This document shows positions 1 through 7,696 of a DNA stretch of 64,000 bases, piece by piece. Origin of the DNA: Ignavibacteriales bacterium (GTDB lineage Bacteria > Bacteroidota > Ignavibacteria > Ignavibacteriales > Ignavibacteriaceae); the NCBI GenBank assembly GCA_003538625.1, contig DPRR01000001.1, forward strand, positions 1 through 64,000, read 5' to 3'. The notes beneath the pieces were generated by a model that had not been told where the DNA came from, ran no database searches, and saw nothing but the letters and a program-made list of their open reading frames with translations. Made by a program: the position numbers and the translations under genes. Position 1 is the stretch's first letter, and each line of letters opens with the position of its first letter.

Positions 1-195
1 TTCATCAAGCTGGGAATTTGATCGGTTTTGTAAGATCAAATTATCACTGGATTCATTAGCGCTGGATACGCTAATCTGCTGTTCTACAACAGTTGCATCA
101 CCCTGAACTCTGTATCTAACTGCTTCTTCTACCTGAGCAAAAGAGGTTGCAATTAATGCAAACAGCATTATGAACAGTAATATAGATTTTTGCAT
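1..195 (-). CDS. Secreted protein of unknown function, N-terminal part only
   Basis: Reading leftward from the ATG at 195-193, the frame stays open to the window edge, so 65 residues are visible and the C-terminus lies outside. The first 20 residues form a clear Sec signal peptide: MQK start, a long hydrophobic core (ILLFIMLFALIA) and an SFA|Q cleavage site. The mature part begins QVEEAVRYRVQGDATVVEQQ and is polar with many Ser, Asn and Gln; I recognise no family. The gene lies directly downstream of the sigma-54-like promoter at 298-313, with a leader of about 90 nt. It is therefore the best candidate target of the sigma-54 activator encoded next door. It was too short and too near the edge for a 60-codon ORF scan. 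Confidence 0.75.
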   Translation of the reverse strand, partial: MQKSILLFIMLFALIATSFAQVEEAVRYRVQGDATVVEQQISVSSANESSDNLILQNRSNSQLDE

Positions 196-297
196 AGCAC
201 CACCATATAACTGGTTAATAAATAATCATGACACTGAATTTCTATTAAATTTAACTCTGCATAACTAGAGTTAGCCCTCTAATAGGTGCTAAAATGC

Positions 298-313
298 GGC
301 AATGGTAGTGCCA
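298..313 (-). promoter_or_regulatory. Sigma-54 (-24/-12) promoter
   Basis: Read on the minus strand the sequence is TGGCACTACCATTGCC. The consensus is TGGCAC-N5-TTGCW, so the -24 box matches fully and the -12 box differs only at its last base. The invariant GG (312-311) and GC (300-299) are exactly ten bases apart. Transcription would start near 287, about 90 nt before the start codon of the partial secreted protein at 195. The neighbouring gene is a sigma-54 activator, which makes a chance match less likely. Confidence 0.75.
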
Positions 314-401
314 CAGGAAAATCTCAATAATCAATAATTTTCAACAGAATTTTTAGTTATTCGGGAAATATTACCTAAATTGAAAGGAAATAATGATTTT
401 T

Positions 402-420
402 TTGTAAAGAATTTTTACAA
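402..420. promoter_or_regulatory. Perfect palindrome, candidate upstream activator site
   Basis: TTGTAAAGAATTTTTACAA has two perfect 7-bp arms (TTGTAAA/TTTACAA) around a 5-bp spacer. It is centred about 124 bp upstream of the start expected from the sigma-54 promoter, a normal distance for a bound enhancer activator with a Fis-type DNA-binding domain. An intrinsic terminator is less likely, because neither strand has a U-run after the stem (A-runs follow on both). Assigning it to the activator encoded at 455-1840 is inference. Confidence 0.45.
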
Positions 421-454
421 TAAAAAAAGAGGTTAAAAGCTTCAGTTCCTAAAT

Positions 455-1840
455 TTATTTCTTTTTAGAAACTAATGTATCCAGTTTGGGTCGTGAAATT
501 CCGAGAAGTTTTGAAGCCTGCGATTTGTTTCCACCCACTTTTTCTAAAACTTTTATTGCATAGTATTTTGATAATTTCTTTAAATCAGTGGTCCCATAAT
601 TCAAATCCATACGGATAACATTATCGGGAACTTCACCATCAAATGAACCTGGATGTAAGACAGCAGGAACGGAATTAATAAGATTTGAAAAATCATTTAA
701 TGTAAGCTCACCATTTTCGGTTAAAAGAACGGCTCGTTCAATTACATTTTTTAGTTCACGTACGTTTCCCGGCCAGGGATATCCCAGAAAAAAGTATTTT
801 AATTCTCTGCTTATTTTTTTTACAGATTTATTAAAAGTAAAATTAAACTCTTCAATAAAATGATCTGCCAGACTGACAATGTCTTCATTTCTTTCTCTAA
901 GTGGAGGTAGTTCTATCGTTACTACATTCAACCGATGGTACAGATCACGTCTAAACGTACCTTCTTCTATCATTTGTTCAATATTTTTATTAGTGGCAGA
1001 GATAATTCTGGCATATATTGGAATATCAACAATTCCTCCAACCCTTTTAATAACTTTTTTTTCAATCGCTCTCAATAATTTTGCCTGAAGATTCAAACTC
1101 ATATCACCAATTTCATCCAAAAAAAGTGCTCCATTATCGGCTATTTCAAACAAGCCTAACTTTTTTGTTTTTGCACTTGTAAATGCACCTGCTTCATAAC
1201 CAAATAATTCAGATTCCAATAGATTTTCCGGTATAGCTGTACACACAATATCTACAAATGGTTCTTTACGATTTTTTCCATAATTATGGATCGCTCTTGC
1301 AAATAAACCTTTACCTGTTCCCGTTTCACCTAAGAGCAGAACATTCGAACTGCTTTGTTGTGATACTTTTTTAGCAAGCTCAATCGTACGCGAAAATTTA
1401 GGTGAACTTCCCACTAAATTTGAAAGATTGTGTCTTAAAATACCATCATCCTTTTGTGAGAGCACAGAAGTTTTGTACAGCCCATTTGAGATGATTTCTT
1501 TTATATGGAATGTAAATTTCATCATCTCATAAGGAAATACAAAAATGTCGTGAAGCCCCATTTTTAATATCGTACTAACAAGTAATGCATTATTGTTCCG
1601 CACAACAATTATAATTTTATTTGGGATTTCTTTTTTAGACTGGGCAACTTCGGCCAGTAATCCTGAACTTAGTGAGTCAATTTGAAGCACTAAAATCGTA
1701 TCCTCTTCCGCAGAAAATGAATTAGGATTAGTAAACGCAATAGGTACGCTTTCCAGCTCAATTTGTCTTAAACCTGAGTTGATAGCGCTTATGTCATCAC
1801 TATCAGAATAAATTTTAATATTAACTTTTTTGGAATTCAT
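455..1840 (-). CDS. Sigma-54-dependent transcriptional activator with degenerate receiver domain
   Basis: This 461-residue NtrC-family enhancer-binding protein has three parts. Residues 1-120 resemble a receiver fold, but the conserved Lys before Pro is replaced (VFPYE near 101-105) and the acidic cluster is poor, so ordinary aspartate phosphorylation is doubtful. Residues 140-375 are the AAA+ domain: Walker A GETGTGKG (171-178), Walker B GALFLDEIGD (237-246), arginine-finger region RRDLYHR (297-303) and WPGNVREL (356-363). The sigma-54-contact loop reads GAFTSA (218-223) instead of GAFTGA. Residues 425-455 are a Fis-type helix-turn-helix. The gene overlaps the upstream kinase gene by 20 bp, so the two are translationally linked and probably act together. 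A likely target is the sigma-54 promoter just downstream (298-313). Confidence 0.93.
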   Translation of the reverse strand: MNSKKVNIKIYSDSDDISAINSGLRQIELESVPIAFTNPNSFSAEEDTILVLQIDSLSSGLLAEVAQSKKEIPNKIIIVVRNNNALLVSTILKMGLHDIFVFPYEMMKFTFHIKEIISNGLYKTSVLSQKDDGILRHNLSNLVGSSPKFSRTIELAKKVSQQSSSNVLLLGETGTGKGLFARAIHNYGKNRKEPFVDIVCTAIPENLLESELFGYEAGAFTSAKTKKLGLFEIADNGALFLDEIGDMSLNLQAKLLRAIEKKVIKRVGGIVDIPIYARIISATNKNIEQMIEEGTFRRDLYHRLNVVTIELPPLRERNEDIVSLADHFIEEFNFTFNKSVKKISRELKYFFLGYPWPGNVRELKNVIERAVLLTENGELTLNDFSNLINSVPAVLHPGSFDGEVPDNVIRMDLNYGTTDLKKLSKYYAIKVLEKVGGNKSQASKLLGISRPKLDTLVSKKK

Positions 1841-4800
1841 TTATCTGAGTTTGGTTACTAATAACTATTAATTTTTCTAATGCTTTTTTTCTTTCAGGAT
1901 GATTAAAATACGCTGATCTAATTTTATTATTTGTAATATTTTCGCCTATCATATTAATCAATTCATAAGCATAGTATCTTGGCTTTTTAGTTTTATGAAA
2001 ATTTCCTCGCTCCCAATATGTTTCTGAAATTGTCAGAAGAACTTTCCAGGTTAACTCGTTAATACTCTCATTTTCTATCAGGCTGTATGCGCTTTCAAAA
2101 TACTCAATAGGTGATTTTAAATTTTCATTCTGAGTCGAACGTGCTATTTTTCCAAATAAAAATTCTCTGTACGCTCGGAATATAACATTTTGTTTAATAT
2201 GTTTTGTAAATTCATCGCTGTTTAAATGAGTAATCGCTTCTTCAGTTTTACCCGAACTAATTAGTAATTCCGAAGCCAAAATTACAGCTTCTAAGTAAAG
2301 GTTATATTCAGATACATTTTTACAGGATTCCAGAAGTAAACTCAGATCGCTAATAATTTCCGAAGTATTACCTATGCTTAATTTGTTTAAGAATTTTAAA
2401 AAATTAAAACTAAGATTATTCAACTCGGAATTATTTTCATCAATCATTAAAAAATATTCATATTGATTAATAGTATTCTTTAGTTCTTCTCTATCACCAA
2501 TAACAAACCAAAATTTACCGCGCAAAAACAAAAGATTCATCCGCTCTTCTCTGTTTTTTGTCTGTTCAAATAACTCTTCAGCTCTAATTAAATGATTATA
2601 AGCTAATTGATATTCGCATGATTGGAGATATATTTCGGCAAGGTTATATATGGACAAACTTATTCCATTTTGATTACCTAATGCTAAAAATATTTTTTCG
2701 GATTGAATCCAACTTTCTTTTGCCTTTTCAAAATTAAAATTTTCTTGATAAAAAATACCATAGCCTAAAAGAATGTGCGCTTCTTGATTAAGGTTTCCGA
2801 TTAAACGATTAAGTTTAATGGCCTCCTGCCAGTATTTTTCACTTTCCTTCTTATTCCCAAGTATGTTATAAATATTACCAATGTTAACCTTAATACTTGC
2901 CGTTCTATCGGCATATGTTGTTTTTGCATAATTCTCTTCAGCAAGTGTAAATTGCTTTAAAGCTTGTTCGGGATTATTTCGAAATTGAATTTCTATCAAA
3001 CCCAGAAGGTTGTGGCACTTGCCTTTTACTTCATATTCCAATTTACTGTCATCTAATAATTTTTTACAATAATCCTCAGACTCATTTATATTATTCAGGT
3101 CAAACGCTGCATAAGCCAGCTCAACCAATGTTTTTTGGATTAATTTAGCATCACTGACCGAAGCAATTAATTGTTGTAAAATTGATTTTCCCTCTTCAAT
3201 TTTTCTTATTCCGATTAAGCAGCATCCTTTAATAAATTGTAATTGGTGTTTGTCGTGATTAGATAATTTTTCTTCATTGAGCCGATAAATATTTTCTAAT
3301 GCGGATTTGTAATCACTTAGCTTATAATGAGTTTTTATAAGCTCAAAAATAAGATACGTTACTGTTTTATCCGGGAGATCAAAAAGGATAGCCTTTTCTA
3401 AAAGAGTGCGTTTATAACTGTATGCACTTATTTCTTCTGACTGTAATATTTCTTTTTTTAAATATTCAACTGATTGTTCAAATTCACCGGCTAGTTCAAA
3501 TTGTCTTGCCAGCTCAATTGTATTAAAATCTGGAAACAATTTTTTAATGGAGTTTGCAATTACTACATGAAATTTAACGCGGTTATTTATTGTCGAATAA
3601 ATATATTTTTTAAAATTAAAGGAATTTATTTTTGGGGCATTACTAATACTAAGTGAGTCAATTATGTTTTTTCTTTCCAGTTCATTAAGAATATTTTTTA
3701 GTTCCATCTGCGGTAAATCTATCAATGCTGCAAGAATTGTTTGTTCAACTGAAATTTCAAACACTGAAATTATTTGCGCAAGTTTTAATTCAGTGCTGTT
3801 TAAATTGCTTAAACGCATGCGATAGATTTCTTCATGCGAACTTTGCAATGAAAGAATTATATCCTCATTAGATTCAAAACTTACTTTTGCGTTTGTATAT
3901 TTAATAACTTTTAGAAGTATCAAATCTTTAATGAATTGCTTTATACTTCCCGGCTGCAGATCAGAGTAAAGTAATATATACCTTTTTAATTCTCTTTTGG
4001 GATAAGTGGGAATATAACTCAGCTCCAGAAATTCAGATAATTGATGATCTGTAAATTGATTTAGTTGAACTATGCAAAGATTGTTTAATACTGAAGAGGA
4101 ATGGTCAAAATCGGATGATTCTGATAAAATTACTTTAATCCCCTTTACCTGAAATATCCTTATTATTTCAGTAAGCGATTCATTAGTGTAATCGTCATAC
4201 AAATTATAGTCATCCAAAAGCACTGTAAGATTTATTTTGGAATCTAAAGTGTTAAAGATTCTCTTAACTGAATCAAAAAAATTATGTGACGAGTTATCAA
4301 AAACATCCAGAATTATTTGATTGTACTCATTTTCTTTTTCCCTAAAGACAGATTCTGTCAGTATTATCTTACGGCAGATATATTTAACAGCTTCAAAACC
4401 GGATTTAATTTTTGAGTTTTCTATATAAACCGAATTTTCAGTCTTTCTATAAATCTCCTCAAGCAAAGTTGTTTTTCCGGAACCATCAAATCCTCTAACT
4501 GTAAATATTTCATTGCTCGTGCTATCATTTAGATATGTGTTAAGTATATTGAAGGCATCTCTTCTATCACTAAAAACCTTAGCCGGAATCAAATCCTTTA
4601 CAATATTAAAATCGATTTCAAGCTGAAGATCTAAAATTATTTCCAGTGCATTTTCATATCTTTCTTGTGGATTTTTTTTAAGCAGCTTATGAATAATATT
4701 TATTATTTTTTTTGAATAGATCGAAGGGCCTAAAGCAAATTCATCTTCAATGTGTGCCTTATAAATATCCAATTCATTTTCACTCTTAAAGGGAAATTTC

Positions 4801-5423
4801 TCATAAACAATTTTGTACAACAGCATCCCTAGAGAATAAAAGTCAACTGAATGATCGTGATCTTCATTTTTAAGCAGTTCCGGTGCAATGTAATAAGAAG
4901 TTCCTTGAATATTTTTATCATAGTCTGAAAGTGTATAACGCGCAAATCCCATATCAATAATTTTTACAACTGGTATTCCATTAGAATCTGCAACAAGAAT
5001 ATTTTCAGCTTTAAGATCATAATAGATATAATTAGACTGATGCAGATAATACAGTACAGAACTAATCTGCTTAATGATATGAATAAGTTTTTTTTCTTCT
5101 TTAAGTCCTGAATAATTTAACAGTGGTGTGGATGAAAAATATTCCAGAGAAATAAATGGTGAAGATAATTCTATTTCCGGATCTTCATCTTCATCTTTGA
5201 TGATAACTGTGCTTAGCTCAAATGCCTTAATTATATTGGGGTGATCTAACTTCTGCAGGATAAAATATTCTTCACGAAAAAAAGATTTTTCATCCTTGGA
5301 TGCCGAGTTGGGCAGAAATTTTGCTGCTACTTCTCTCTCAGGAAACTCAGTATCAATAACATTAAATACTTTGCTTCTTCCCTCACCTAATTTTTTACTA
5401 AGTATGTATCTTTTATTAACCAT
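1821..5423 (-). CDS. Ser/Thr protein kinase fused to NTPase (STAND-like) and TPR repeats
   Basis: This is a 1200-residue cytoplasmic signalling protein; no signal peptide or membrane segment is seen. Residues 5-265 are a eukaryotic-like kinase domain with glycine loop (LGEGRSKVF), ATP lysine K35 (VAAKF), catalytic-loop D136 and N141 (YYDLKAEN), metal Asp D157 (DMG) and APE (180-182). Two motifs are unusual: HRD is replaced by YYD and DFG by DMG. Residues 285-560 carry a P-loop NTPase with Walker A GFDGSGKTT (311-319) and Walker B LTVLLDDYN (399-407), as in PknK- or MalT-like STAND regulators. Most of residues 690-1150 are TPR-like helical repeats. Its start codon overlaps the permease stop (TAATG), and its end overlaps the sigma-54 activator. 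I infer that it senses a transport-related signal and controls that activator. Confidence 0.9.
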   Translation of the reverse strand: MVNKRYILSKKLGEGRSKVFNVIDTEFPEREVAAKFLPNSASKDEKSFFREEYFILQKLDHPNIIKAFELSTVIIKDEDEDPEIELSSPFISLEYFSSTPLLNYSGLKEEKKLIHIIKQISSVLYYLHQSNYIYYDLKAENILVADSNGIPVVKIIDMGFARYTLSDYDKNIQGTSYYIAPELLKNEDHDHSVDFYSLGMLLYKIVYEKFPFKSENELDIYKAHIEDEFALGPSIYSKKIINIIHKLLKKNPQERYENALEIILDLQLEIDFNIVKDLIPAKVFSDRRDAFNILNTYLNDSTSNEIFTVRGFDGSGKTTLLEEIYRKTENSVYIENSKIKSGFEAVKYICRKIILTESVFREKENEYNQIILDVFDNSSHNFFDSVKRIFNTLDSKINLTVLLDDYNLYDDYTNESLTEIIRIFQVKGIKVILSESSDFDHSSSVLNNLCIVQLNQFTDHQLSEFLELSYIPTYPKRELKRYILLYSDLQPGSIKQFIKDLILLKVIKYTNAKVSFESNEDIILSLQSSHEEIYRMRLSNLNSTELKLAQIISVFEISVEQTILAALIDLPQMELKNILNELERKNIIDSLSISNAPKINSFNFKKYIYSTINNRVKFHVVIANSIKKLFPDFNTIELARQFELAGEFEQSVEYLKKEILQSEEISAYSYKRTLLEKAILFDLPDKTVTYLIFELIKTHYKLSDYKSALENIYRLNEEKLSNHDKHQLQFIKGCCLIGIRKIEEGKSILQQLIASVSDAKLIQKTLVELAYAAFDLNNINESEDYCKKLLDDSKLEYEVKGKCHNLLGLIEIQFRNNPEQALKQFTLAEENYAKTTYADRTASIKVNIGNIYNILGNKKESEKYWQEAIKLNRLIGNLNQEAHILLGYGIFYQENFNFEKAKESWIQSEKIFLALGNQNGISLSIYNLAEIYLQSCEYQLAYNHLIRAEELFEQTKNREERMNLLFLRGKFWFVIGDREELKNTINQYEYFLMIDENNSELNNLSFNFLKFLNKLSIGNTSEIISDLSLLLESCKNVSEYNLYLEAVILASELLISSGKTEEAITHLNSDEFTKHIKQNVIFRAYREFLFGKIARSTQNENLKSPIEYFESAYSLIENESINELTWKVLLTISETYWERGNFHKTKKPRYYAYELINMIGENITNNKIRSAYFNHPERKKALEKLIVISNQTQINEFQKS

Positions 5424-6703
5424 TATTCAGTTACCGGATTTACATTTTTACTTATTTTACTTCCAATATCATTAATACTTAATAATGATAATATCAAAAC
5501 TAATCCCGGAATAAAAATTAACCACCACGACTGATTAATATATTCCTGCCCGCTCTCAATCATAGATCCCCATGAGGGATACTCTGTTCCGGTTCCCAGA
5601 CCTAAATAACTTAAAGCTGATTCTGCTAACATAACATTGCTTAGTTGAAAAATTAAATTAACGGTTACAGGAACAACAATAACGGGTAAAATTTCTCTAA
5701 TCAACAATTTAATATTACTTAATCCTATTAAACCCGCAGATAAATAGTAATCTTTTGTTTTGATTGATATAATTTCACTCTTTGCCAGTTTAAACAAACT
5801 CATCCAGCTGGAAAAACCTAAAACAATAATAATTGATAAAATATTACTGCCAAATAATGCTATAACAAGAATAACCAAAAATATTGAGGGAAATGTAAGA
5901 AATAAATCTGTAAGTCTGCTAAAAAATAGATTAACAAATCCTCCTCGTTCTGCAGCAAAAAATGCAAACGATATTCCTAAAATAAATGATACAAACACTG
6001 CACTCAATCCTACCAGTAAAGAAATCCTTGATCCGTATACAATTCTTGTAAAAACGTCTCTTCCAAACTCATCAGAACCTAAAAAGTATACTTTAGACGA
6101 TATAATATTATTTCCATCTTTCTGATTTATTTTATTTTTATCTATTTGGTATTTAATGCCCGACTGATAATAAATGAAACTTGAATCAACTTTAACGCTG
6201 TCGATAAATATCAAATTGTTATTGTATGATTTGGGTATAATTTCATCTATTATATTTTTTAATTCGTTTTGATTATTTTCTTTTTTTATTGGCTGCTCTT
6301 TTATTTCAATGAATGATACTCTTGATAATGGCGGAAGCAGTTTTGTTACACCAATGTTTTTTTGAAAATCGGGATGCTGAGTTGTAATAATAGGTGCAAA
6401 TAAAAAACAGGTTAATAGTATAACTATTATTGAGTTTGAGATTTTTAGATCATTGGATAATATTTTTTTTGCTCTGCTGGAACTAATAATAAGTGCGGGT
6501 ACAGTTATAACTAATATAAGAGAAACAATATTATCGATAAGAGCAAATTTAATTATCGAAATTACATTGCCAGGAGATTCGAAAAATGAGGAGATCAATA
6601 TACCGGTCAACTTTAAAAGCTGAACTAAATATGAAAATCTGATAACTAATATCAGTGTGATAATAAGTAGTATAAAATGCCAAATTTTAATTTTAGATTT
6701 CAT
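5423..6703 (-). CDS. Dpp/Opp-type ABC transporter permease (DppC-like)
   Basis: This is an inner-membrane permease of the binding-protein-dependent peptide/nickel importer family. The diagnostic segment LGSDEFGRDVFTRIVYGSR starts at residue 208 and precedes the transmembrane core. The ATPase-contacting loop lies around EIISIKTKDYYLSAGLIG and ends in a conserved LP. The protein is long at 426 residues; DppC is usually about 300. The excess comes from extra N-terminal hydrophobic segments (about 8-30, 50-75 and 89-106) and a polar, Lys/Asn-rich insertion of about 75 residues (130-205) predicted to lie outside the cytoplasm. It overlaps the DppB-like gene by 1 nt on one side and the kinase gene by 1 nt on the other, so this is one operon. 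The substrate is not deducible. Confidence 0.92.
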   Translation of the reverse strand: MKSKIKIWHFILLIITLILVIRFSYLVQLLKLTGILISSFFESPGNVISIIKFALIDNIVSLILVITVPALIISSSRAKKILSNDLKISNSIIVILLTCFLFAPIITTQHPDFQKNIGVTKLLPPLSRVSFIEIKEQPIKKENNQNELKNIIDEIIPKSYNNNLIFIDSVKVDSSFIYYQSGIKYQIDKNKINQKDGNNIISSKVYFLGSDEFGRDVFTRIVYGSRISLLVGLSAVFVSFILGISFAFFAAERGGFVNLFFSRLTDLFLTFPSIFLVILVIALFGSNILSIIIVLGFSSWMSLFKLAKSEIISIKTKDYYLSAGLIGLSNIKLLIREILPVIVVPVTVNLIFQLSNVMLAESALSYLGLGTGTEYPSWGSMIESGQEYINQSWWLIFIPGLVLILSLLSINDIGSKISKNVNPVTE

Positions 6704-7689
6704 TAATTGATAAGCTCTTTTATAAATCTTTTATCCATTTTTATTTTTATAATATCAGCAGCCAGGTTTGAAATTATCATCATTAAACCGGCTATAAAAC
6801 TGCAAGCGATAATAAGCGGAAAATCACGATTTAAAATTGCGTTGATAGTTAATCTTCCCATCCCGGGCAAAGAAAAAATAACTTCAGTCAGTAAAGCACC
6901 GCCTAACAAAATTCCAAACTCAATACCGGCAATAGAAATTAGAGGCTGAATTGCGTTAGGAACTAAATGATTTTTAAAGATTTTCTTTTCTGAAAATCCG
7001 TTGGCTCTTAAGCTGGTTATAAAAGGACTATTTGCAACCGTGTTTAAATTATCTCTAAGATACTTGTAAAATACCGCTATACCGGCAAAAGAAAGAGTTA
7101 TCATTGGTAAAATAAGATGGAGAAAATAATCTTTCATTTTTCCCATAAAATTCAAGTCATCAAAATAAATTGATTTAATTCCTGAAGTGGGTAAAAGATC
7201 CAGTTTAACAGAAAAGATATAAACTAAAATTAATCCGACAACAAATGATGGAAGTGAGAAAGTAATTATAGAAATTTTTGAAAGTAATCTGTCAATTAAT
7301 TTTCCTCGTCTGTAAAAAGAAAATTTAGCAAACCAGTAACCAAAGGATAGCTGAAGGATAAAACTAATAAATGAAAATACTAACGTAAAAAAGAAATAAT
7401 CTTTTACAACTGAAAAAACCGGCTGACGGTAGTTATAAGAAATTCCAAAATCTCCCGAAAATAAATTTAAAATAAATGAATAGTACTGGATATAAATTGG
7501 TTGATCTAAACCAAATGACTTGGTTACTTTTTCAGCTAGTTGCGGATTTAATTGTGGAGAAAGAAATTTTTGTGATGGATCACCCGGAGATAATCTTACA
7601 AGGAGAAAAATAAATGTGACGAGCAATAAAAGCACTAATGCTGAACTTGCGATTCTTTTAAATACCACCCGATATAATTTATTTTTCAT
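6703..7689 (-). CDS. Dpp/Opp-type ABC transporter permease (DppB-like)
   Basis: This 328-residue permease has normal length for DppB/OppB. It opens with a membrane segment followed by VRLSPGDPSQKF, the family's LxPGDP signature, and FGLDQPIYIQYY. The ATPase-contact (EAA) loop is SPFITSLRANGFSEKKI followed by HLVPNAI. About six membrane helices are visible. It pairs with the DppC-like permease, whose start codon overlaps its stop. The solute-binding lipoprotein gene lies 7 nt upstream. Together they form the membrane channel of a peptide-type importer, powered by the two ATPases encoded divergently at 9429-10978. Confidence 0.94.
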   Translation of the reverse strand: MKNKLYRVVFKRIASSALVLLLLVTFIFLLVRLSPGDPSQKFLSPQLNPQLAEKVTKSFGLDQPIYIQYYSFILNLFSGDFGISYNYRQPVFSVVKDYFFFTLVFSFISFILQLSFGYWFAKFSFYRRGKLIDRLLSKISIITFSLPSFVVGLILVYIFSVKLDLLPTSGIKSIYFDDLNFMGKMKDYFLHLILPMITLSFAGIAVFYKYLRDNLNTVANSPFITSLRANGFSEKKIFKNHLVPNAIQPLISIAGIEFGILLGGALLTEVIFSLPGMGRLTINAILNRDFPLIIACSFIAGLMMIISNLAADIIKIKMDKRFIKELIN

Positions 7690-7696
7690 ACTCTAA

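Noticed and set aside
402..420. An intrinsic terminator for the sigma-54 activator gene
   Set aside because: The stem is AT-only except for one G-C per arm and an A-run, not a U-run, follows on both strands; an activator site is the better reading.
879..1088. Short opposite-strand frames inside long genes, such as 879-1088, 14128-14358 and 49845-50261
   Set aside because: Each lies entirely within a well-supported gene on the other strand and has no family motif or ribosome site; they are reading-frame shadows.
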